Positions 58,649 to 64,000 of a stretch of DNA of 64,000 nucleotides are shown in pieces. Numbering within the stretch: the first letter of the stretch is position 1; the number at the start of each line of letters is the position of its first letter. Source of the DNA: Verrucomicrobiaceae bacterium (lineage in GTDB: Bacteria > Verrucomicrobiota > Verrucomicrobiia > Verrucomicrobiales > Verrucomicrobiaceae); the NCBI GenBank assembly GCA_015075365.1, contig JABTUN010000002.1, forward strand, positions 868,001-932,000, written 5' to 3'. A program made the position numbers and the translations under genes. The notes under the pieces were generated by a model, which was not told the origin of the DNA, searched no databases, and worked only from the letters and a program-made list of their open reading frames with translations.

Positions 58649-59929
58649 ATGATGATCCAAACCCTCCGGGCCCTGCTGCCGCTCGCCATCCTCACGGGAT
58701 GCGCGTGGGCCGGATACTGGTTTTTGACCCACAAACCGGAGCAGCGGACCATGCAGGTGCCGCCCGTCATCATCAGTGTCGAGGGCGCCACCCTGAAGAC
58801 CGCCTCCTACCCGGTCCGTGTACCCTCCCAAGGCACCGTGCAGCCGCGCACCCGCAGCACCCTGCTGCCGGAGGTGGCTGGCAAGATCCAGGAGATCGGC
58901 CCCGGCTTCCGCACCGGCGGTTTTTTCAAGAAGGACGACATCCTCGTGAAACTCGACCCGGTGGACTACGAGACCGCCGTCGTCATCGCTCGGGCGGATG
59001 TGGCACAGGCCAAGGTGACCCTGGCCGAGGAGCAGGCCCGCGCGGAGCAGGCCGTGGAAAACTGGAAGGCACTCGGCCGCACCGGTGATCCCGGAGAGCT
59101 CGTCACCCGCGCGCCGCAGGTGGCCCGCGCGCAGGCGGACCTCGCCGCGGCGCAGGCCCGTGTCATCAAGGCGGAGCGGGATGTCGAGCGCACCATCATC
59201 CGCGCGCCTTATGACGGGCAGGTCCTGGAGCAAGCGGCGGATGTCGGCCAGTACGTCAGCCAGGGCACCATTCTGGGCCGCATCTTCGCCACCGACTATG
59301 TGGAAATACGCCTCCCGCTGCCGGAGCGGGAGAGCCAGCATGTGCGCCTGCCCGAGCCCTTCCGGGACGGCTCCCAGGACACGCCTCTGACCCAGGTGCG
59401 CCTGCGCACCACCTACGTCGGACGCCCGGTCATCTGGGAGGGCCACATCGTCCGCGTCGAAAGCTCCCTCGACACCGAAACCCGCCAGCCCACCGCCGTG
59501 GCACAGGTCATGGATCCCTACAAGCAGCGCGCCGATGGCACACCGCCCCTCAAAATCGGCCAGTTTGTCGAGGCGGAGATCGCCGGTGAAACCCTGGAGG
59601 ACGTGTTCCTCATTCCCCGCTCCGCCGTGCGCGCCGGCAACGAGATCATCCTCATCACGCCGGAAAACACCCTCAAGCGCATGACCGTCGAGCCACTTTT
59701 CGGCAACGAAAAACACCTTGTCATCTCCGCCCGGTCCGCCCAGGCACCCAAGGAAGGCGAAATCCTCTGCCTCACCCCGATCCCTTTCCCCGCCGACGGT
59801 GCCAAGGTCCACATCGGCACCCTCGACGGCCAGCGCGTCACCCAACCCGACGGCATCGCCGGCAAACCCCGCAAGCCAGCGGATAAAAAGACCGCCAGCA
59901 CCCAGCCAGAAGACAAACCGCTGCCGTAG
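58649..59929 (+). CDS. RND-type efflux periplasmic adaptor lipoprotein
   Basis: The 426-residue protein has a lipoprotein-like signal ('LPLAILTGCAW', lipobox LTGC). It shows the lipoyl half 'LLPEVAGKIQEIGPGFRTGG', a helical hairpin ('IARADVAQAKVTLAEEQARA', 'QADLAAAQARVIKAERDVER'), the second lipoyl half 'APYDGQVLEQAADVGQYVSQ', a beta-barrel and a membrane-proximal domain. It belongs to the RND membrane-fusion class. No inner-membrane RND pump follows, so the pump must be elsewhere. Pro/Lys/Thr-rich C-terminus. Divergent from def. Confidence 0.88.
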   Translation: MMIQTLRALLPLAILTGCAWAGYWFLTHKPEQRTMQVPPVIISVEGATLKTASYPVRVPSQGTVQPRTRSTLLPEVAGKIQEIGPGFRTGGFFKKDDILVKLDPVDYETAVVIARADVAQAKVTLAEEQARAEQAVENWKALGRTGDPGELVTRAPQVARAQADLAAAQARVIKAERDVERTIIRAPYDGQVLEQAADVGQYVSQGTILGRIFATDYVEIRLPLPERESQHVRLPEPFRDGSQDTPLTQVRLRTTYVGRPVIWEGHIVRVESSLDTETRQPTAVAQVMDPYKQRADGTPPLKIGQFVEAEIAGETLEDVFLIPRSAVRAGNEIILITPENTLKRMTVEPLFGNEKHLVISARSAQAPKEGEILCLTPIPFPADGAKVHIGTLDGQRVTQPDGIAGKPRKPADKKTASTQPEDKPLP

Positions 59930-60228
59930 GCCACCCTGCCGCTTTCTCGTCCTCTTTGTCCTTTACTTGTCCTCGGCAAGTTGGCCGCCTGGGAAGTAAC
60001 AACGATGAGAGCACGAGACAGTGAGAGTTCAGACATGAGGAGTCATCGCTGCACGTGTTCGCCGTTCGGTGCCTTCATGGTGTGGATGGCCAGCGTCGGC
60101 GCCGTATTGGCATGGCGGATGCCGTGGGGAAAAGCAGCTGTCACCGGGCGCAAACCCGGCGGCAACAGGCCGCAAAAAGCGTTTGCGAGCACACACGCCG
60201 GCGTCTATACACTGCGCCCTCGGACTCC

Positions 60229-60303
60229 GCGCGGTTAGCTCAGTGGTAGAGCATCACCTTGACATGGTGGGGGTCACAGGTTCGAACCCTGTACCGCGCA
60301 CCA
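60229..60303 (+). tRNA. tRNA-Val (anticodon GAC)
   Basis: The acceptor arms GCGCGGT (60229-60235) and ACCGCGC (60293-60299) pair fully. The D arm (GCTCAGTGGTAGAGC), the anticodon loop TT-GAC-AT (anticodon 60261-60263) and the T arm (ACAGGTTCGAACCCTGT) are all present, and CCA is encoded (60301-60303). GAC reads GUC valine codons. No repeat of its 3' end nearby suggests an integrated element. The 300 bp to the left (59930-60228) hold no gene I can support. Confidence 0.95.
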
Positions 60304-60555
60304 TTCCCGGTCATCTCTGAAAGACTCAGAGCAGTTGAAAATGACCTCCGAAGCCTTGCCTCCTGTGGCCAGACCAGACGGCATGACAAACGTTGCCGTT
60401 TTTCTCTGGTTTTTGCCCGGCGCGTGTGCCCTTCCTTTGCCTCCGCGTTGCCGGCGACCTCCCCAACAGCAGCATCGTCACGATGGACGCCGGCGAATCC
60501 GCTGCGAACGCGCAGGTGTTAGAAACGACCTCATGAGATCGTTTGCCCCGCGCTC

Positions 60556-62727
60556 ATGAAAGCCCTCACGCGCACGCTTTTCATCCTCCTGACTGCCTGC
60601 ACTGCCCCGCTGACGGGCGAGGTGTCACAGGAAATCGACGCCCTGCTCGGCCAGGACTGGCGGAAGCATGGATTAAAGCCCAATCCGCCTGCCAACGATG
60701 AAACCTTCGTCCGCCGCGTGCATCTCGACATCATCGGCCGCATTCCGACGATGCAGGAAACGCAGGCGTTCTTGAAGAGCGCGGAAAAGGACAAACGCGC
60801 GAAGTTGATCGACGCGCTGCTCGCCAGCGACGGCTTCCACCAGCACATGTTCCACTTCTGGGCCGATCTTCTGCGCATCCAGTCGCGTGCCAATGGCGGC
60901 CAGGGCGAGATGACCTCCAAGCCCTACCTGGAGCATGTGAAACGCCGCATCCGGGAAAACATGCCCTACGACGCCTTCGTCCGCGAGCTGCTCACCGCGC
61001 AGGGCAAGGTGTGGGACAACCCCGCCATCGGCTACTACATGCGCGATCTGGGCATGCCGCTCGACAACCTTGCCAACACCACGCGCGTCTTTCTCGGCAC
61101 CCGCATCGAGTGCGCCCAGTGCCACAACCATCCCTTCGACAAATGGACGCAGATGCAGTTTTACCAGATGGCGGCCTTCACTTATCCACTGGAGACGAAT
61201 TTCACCGGCGTGTCCGACAAAGGCGATCTGATGGACCTGAAACGCGCCGCTGACAAAAGACCCGAACTCGCCGTCCAGACCCGCCACATCGGACGTGTGT
61301 TTGAAAACCTGGGGGATTTCGTGCGCTACAGCAAGGTGCAGGCGCTCCCGAGCCGCGTCCTGCAGCTGCCGCACGATTATCAATACACCGACGCGAAGCC
61401 CAAGGACGCCGTGAAGGCCGCCACCATGCTCGGCAAGCCGCTCACGGGTGATCTGCGCGCCTTCGCCGACTGGATGACCTCGCCGGAAAATCCACGTTTC
61501 ACCAAGGTCATCGCCAACCGCCTGTGGAAGCGCGTTTTCGGCGTGGGGCTGATCGAGCCGGTGGATGAGATCTTCGACACCACGGTGGCCTCGAACCCGG
61601 CGATCATGGCGCGGCTGGAAAAGCTGATGGTGGGGCTCCGCTACGATATGAAGGCTTTTCTGCGCGTGCTCTACAACACCCAGGCCTATCAAAACGAGGC
61701 CACCCACGCCGAGCTCGTCGTCGGAGAGCCTTGTCACTTCACCGGCCCCGTTTTGCGCCGCATGACCGCGGAGCAGATCTATGACAGCTTTGTCACGCTC
61801 ATCCATGCCACGCCCGATCTGCCGCGCCGGAGGGGCATCGACAGTGAAATGGCTCAAAAGCTCGTCTATCGCGGCAAACTCAGCGACGCGCTCGATTTGA
61901 TGACGCCGCAGGAGATCTTCGATGGCGCGATGAAGGCATCGGAAGTGTATGAAACGGTCTCCGCGCGCGCCAAACCGCTGCGGGAGGCCTACACCGCCGC
62001 GCAGAAGGCCAAGGACAAGCCTCTCATTGAAAAACTGAACCTCGAAATCCGCAGCGTCGAGTTCGTGGCGCGCACGGGCATCCACGATCACGTCGTCGTG
62101 CCCGCCGTGGCGCGGCTCTACGAGAAAAAGACTGGCAAACCCGCGCCCCCGCCGGTTCCCGTCGTCAAACCGGACCTGGAGGAACTCAAGAAGGCCGGCC
62201 AGAACCGCGCCTACATCGACGTGCCCGGCTACGACATCGACCAGGCCATCCCGCGCGAGGAAAAGACGGCCGGGGAAGCTCGTGATGCCGTCTTCCGTGA
62301 GGAGGCCGAGCGTCTCAACATCACCGATGTCGAGGCTTATCTCAAATCACGCCGCGAACAAGCCCGCGACTGGCCCCGCGCCGCCGATCTCGACTCCCCC
62401 GCTCCACGCGGCCATTACCTGCGCGAATTCGGCCAGAGCGACCGCGACCTCATCGACAACGCCAACTCCGACGCCTCCATGCCGCAGGCGCTCGTGCTCA
62501 TGAACAGCGAGCTGTTCGAGAGCATCCTCAAACCGCACACCCAGCTCCGCCTCAACCTCGCCGCCGCCAAGTATCCCGACGACCAGATCGCCGCCGTCTA
62601 TCTCACCCTGCTCTCCCGCCTGCCCACCGCCGCCGAAAAGGCCGCCTGGACCAAGTCCGGCCTCAGCAGCATCGAGGACCTCGTCTTCGCCCTCATCAAC
62701 ACGCAGCAGTTCATCTTTGTGCGATGA
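60556..62727 (+). CDS. DUF1549/DUF1553 protein with CxxCH motif
   Basis: The 723-residue secreted protein (signal MKALTRTLFILLTACTAPLT) has a DUF1549 region early ('FVRRVHLDIIGRIPTMQETQ', 'FWADLLRIQSRANGGQGEMT', 'YDAFVRELLTAQGKVWDNPA') including 'RIECAQCHNHPFDKW', a CxxCH heme-c-like motif. A DUF1553 region follows ('LRAFADWMTSPENPRFTKVI', 'NRLWKRVFGVGLIEPVDEIF', 'LRVLYNTQAYQNEA'), and the end reads 'AAVYLTLLSRLPTAAEK'. Such proteins are paired with DUF1501 in Planctomycetes/Verrucomicrobia surface metabolism; no DUF1501 gene is adjacent here. Heme binding is possible but unproven. Confidence 0.88.
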   Translation: MKALTRTLFILLTACTAPLTGEVSQEIDALLGQDWRKHGLKPNPPANDETFVRRVHLDIIGRIPTMQETQAFLKSAEKDKRAKLIDALLASDGFHQHMFHFWADLLRIQSRANGGQGEMTSKPYLEHVKRRIRENMPYDAFVRELLTAQGKVWDNPAIGYYMRDLGMPLDNLANTTRVFLGTRIECAQCHNHPFDKWTQMQFYQMAAFTYPLETNFTGVSDKGDLMDLKRAADKRPELAVQTRHIGRVFENLGDFVRYSKVQALPSRVLQLPHDYQYTDAKPKDAVKAATMLGKPLTGDLRAFADWMTSPENPRFTKVIANRLWKRVFGVGLIEPVDEIFDTTVASNPAIMARLEKLMVGLRYDMKAFLRVLYNTQAYQNEATHAELVVGEPCHFTGPVLRRMTAEQIYDSFVTLIHATPDLPRRRGIDSEMAQKLVYRGKLSDALDLMTPQEIFDGAMKASEVYETVSARAKPLREAYTAAQKAKDKPLIEKLNLEIRSVEFVARTGIHDHVVVPAVARLYEKKTGKPAPPPVPVVKPDLEELKKAGQNRAYIDVPGYDIDQAIPREEKTAGEARDAVFREEAERLNITDVEAYLKSRREQARDWPRAADLDSPAPRGHYLREFGQSDRDLIDNANSDASMPQALVLMNSELFESILKPHTQLRLNLAAAKYPDDQIAAVYLTLLSRLPTAAEKAAWTKSGLSSIEDLVFALINTQQFIFVR

Positions 62728-62782
62728 GGCCAGAAGACCGGCTTTCGCGGGCACCGCGCGTGCCCTGCGAGTCCTCCCGCCA

Positions 62783-64000
62783 TCACGGCGCGAGGTTGAC
62801 CTCGATGATGAAGAACCGTGCCTGCGCGCCGCCGCTGAGCAGCGGATAGCTCATACCCACGACCTGGTGGGTGCCGTCGTCGGCAAGCACGGTGGGCGTG
62901 GAGGTATCGGTTTGCCAGATCACCTGATCCGCGCTGAACTTGGTAATGTAGCTCAGCCCCGCGGCTCCATGATCGGTGCGGCGGACGAACCGGGCCTGCG
63001 GCATGCCGCCGTCCAGCACGCAAACAACCGTGCCGGGAGTAATCACATTGCCCGAGTAGTCGAGCGGGCCGCTGCCATGGACCAGCGGGCTCATGCCAAA
63101 GGCGAAGTTCAGCAGGTTGGCGAGGTTGTTGGCACCGGGCGTGGCAGGATTGCTGCTCACGCTGTGGCTGGCGGCCCAGACTTCGAAGGCGCTGAGGCCG
63201 GTGCCGGCGATGGCGAAGTCGAAGGGGTTTTCATCGCTGTCGTCGCTGGCGAGGGTGAGCGTGGCGGTGCGCAGACCGTTGGCGGAGGGATTGAAGGTGA
63301 TCTGGAGGGTCGTGGTGCCGCCGCTGGCGCTCACGGGCGTCGCAGGATCGAGCGTGATGGTGAAATCGGCCGCGTGTGTGCCGCTGACGACGACTTTGGG
63401 CGTGCCGGTTAGGTTCAGCGCGGTGGTGCCACTGTTTGCGATGGTGAAGGTGCGCACCACGGTACCGCCGGCGACGGCGGTGCCGCCGAAGTCGGTGTGA
63501 TTCGTGGCGCTCGTGCCGGTGGCGCCGTCGTCGATCGGCTGGCCATTTCCGCTGAGCGCGATCTCCGGGCCGGCAGGCACCATCCCCCCGAAGGTCCCCA
63601 CCTCCGAGTAGCCCGTCCCGTCCGCATTGATCGCGTAGGCTTTGAACGAGTAGCTGACCCCGGGCGTCAACCCGGTCACCGGCGCCGTAAAGGCTCCGAG
63701 GTCCGTCCCCGCCACCGCCACCTGCACCACTCCCGCACCGCCGATCTCCGGATTACTATTCGCCGACGTGAGCGCATAAACCACTCCCCGCTCCGTGAAC
63801 CCGCCATCGCTCGCGACCGTTCCCCCCAGCGTCGCCCCCGTCCCAGTCACATCCGCGCTCGTCGGCGTCGTCACGATCGGAGCGCCCAGCGTGGTAAAAA
63901 GCAACGCCGACAGCGGCTGGATGGTGAACGCCCCGCTGCCGCTCGGAGCGCTGATGAATACCCGCGCAGCATACTGCGTGTTTCGTTTCAGCCCCGTCGC
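62783..64000 (-). CDS. C-terminal part of a large secreted repeat protein (FN3-like and choice-of-anchor D domains), cut by window edge
   Basis: The reading frame is open to the window's right edge; the visible part is about 405 residues. It contains fibronectin-III-like strands ('ATLGGTVASDGGFTERGVVY', 'LGAFTAPVTGLTPGVSYSFK', 'AYAINADGTGYSEVGTF'). A choice-of-anchor-D/ASPM-like domain follows ('GGTVVRTFTIANSGTTALNL', 'TLQITFNPSANGLRTATLTL', 'SDDSDENPFDFAIAGTG'), then a small C-terminal domain ('NLANLLNFAFGMSPLVHGSG') typical of large verrucomicrobial autotransporter-like or secreted proteins. The N-terminus lies outside the window. Function: extracellular, adhesion or surface structure inferred. 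Confidence 0.85.
   Translation of the reverse strand, partial: ATGLKRNTQYAARVFISAPSGSGAFTIQPLSALLFTTLGAPIVTTPTSADVTGTGATLGGTVASDGGFTERGVVYALTSANSNPEIGGAGVVQVAVAGTDLGAFTAPVTGLTPGVSYSFKAYAINADGTGYSEVGTFGGMVPAGPEIALSGNGQPIDDGATGTSATNHTDFGGTAVAGGTVVRTFTIANSGTTALNLTGTPKVVVSGTHAADFTITLDPATPVSASGGTTTLQITFNPSANGLRTATLTLASDDSDENPFDFAIAGTGLSAFEVWAASHSVSSNPATPGANNLANLLNFAFGMSPLVHGSGPLDYSGNVITPGTVVCVLDGGMPQARFVRRTDHGAAGLSYITKFSADQVIWQTDTSTPTVLADDGTHQVVGMSYPLLSGGAQARFFIIEVNLAP

Noticed and set aside
60229..60303. tRNA-Val as an integration site of a mobile element
   Set aside because: No integrase and no repeat of the tRNA 3' end were found nearby.

Overview
The window is a high-GC (about 65%), gene-dense bacterial chromosome segment. 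Several gene families point to Verrucomicrobiota, near the Prosthecobacter/Verrucomicrobium group: a DUF1501 protein, a DUF1549/DUF1553 CxxCH protein, a DUF3160 protein, citramalate synthase (CimA), and abundant short palindromic intergenic repeats. This placement is inferred from gene content; no rRNA gene is present.

Layout. 0-2 kb: the C-terminus of a Clp ATPase, then a small accessory patch with an AT-rich orphan ORF, a RelE/HigB-type toxin with its HTH antitoxin, a truncated ribbon-helix-helix antitoxin and a frameshifted ORF. 2-16 kb: a secreted hydrolase, an Ala-rich coiled-coil protein, a CvfB-like S1 protein, a run of four minus-strand genes (menA, DUF3160, a MEMO-CapA fusion, an efflux adaptor), a dehydrogenase plus enolase-superfamily pair, and a membrane/FHA pair. 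16-26 kb: a PgpH-like HD hydrolase overlapping ybeY, then thiS, two acetyltransferases, an L,D-transpeptidase lipoprotein, dnaX and an acyl-ACP-synthetase-like ligase. 25-28 kb: a TetR regulator with two matching palindromic operators, a glycosyltransferase and a membrane protein. 28.4-31.9 kb: a cluster of six REP/BIME-like palindromic elements around a REP-associated tyrosine transposase (RAYT), plus a 21-bp-period minisatellite.

32.0-33.4 kb: an AT-rich two-gene module, a DUF1863/ThsB-like TIR protein followed by a caspase-like protease. Its architecture matches TIR-caspase (Thoeris-like) immunity. It lies directly downstream of thiC, which has a TPP riboswitch and an in-frame palindromic repeat insertion. 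36-51 kb is mostly housekeeping: lipA, a glutaredoxin-like protein, an ECF sigma factor with a putative membrane partner, cimA, a pseudokinase, an AI-2E-family permease, thiH, rpoZ, ruvC, an SLBB export lipoprotein, an NlpC/P60-like lipoprotein, rppH and a response regulator with an unusual N-terminal excisionase-type HTH. 51-64 kb: DUF1501, a ThDP E1-alpha, dprA, a Bax-inhibitor-1 protein, smpB, def, an efflux adaptor, tRNA-Val(GAC), DUF1549/1553, and the C-terminus of a large secreted repeat protein running off the right edge.

Connections. thiS, thiC and thiH serve thiamine synthesis from three separate loci, and the ThDP-dependent E1-alpha is a likely user of the cofactor. pgpH-ybeY, sigma factor-partner, toxin-antitoxin, tetR-glycosyltransferase-membrane protein and TIR-caspase are the clear functional pairs or operons. 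The most interesting elements are the TIR-caspase module, the RAYT/REP cluster, the palindromic insertion inside thiC and the MEMO-CapA fusion.
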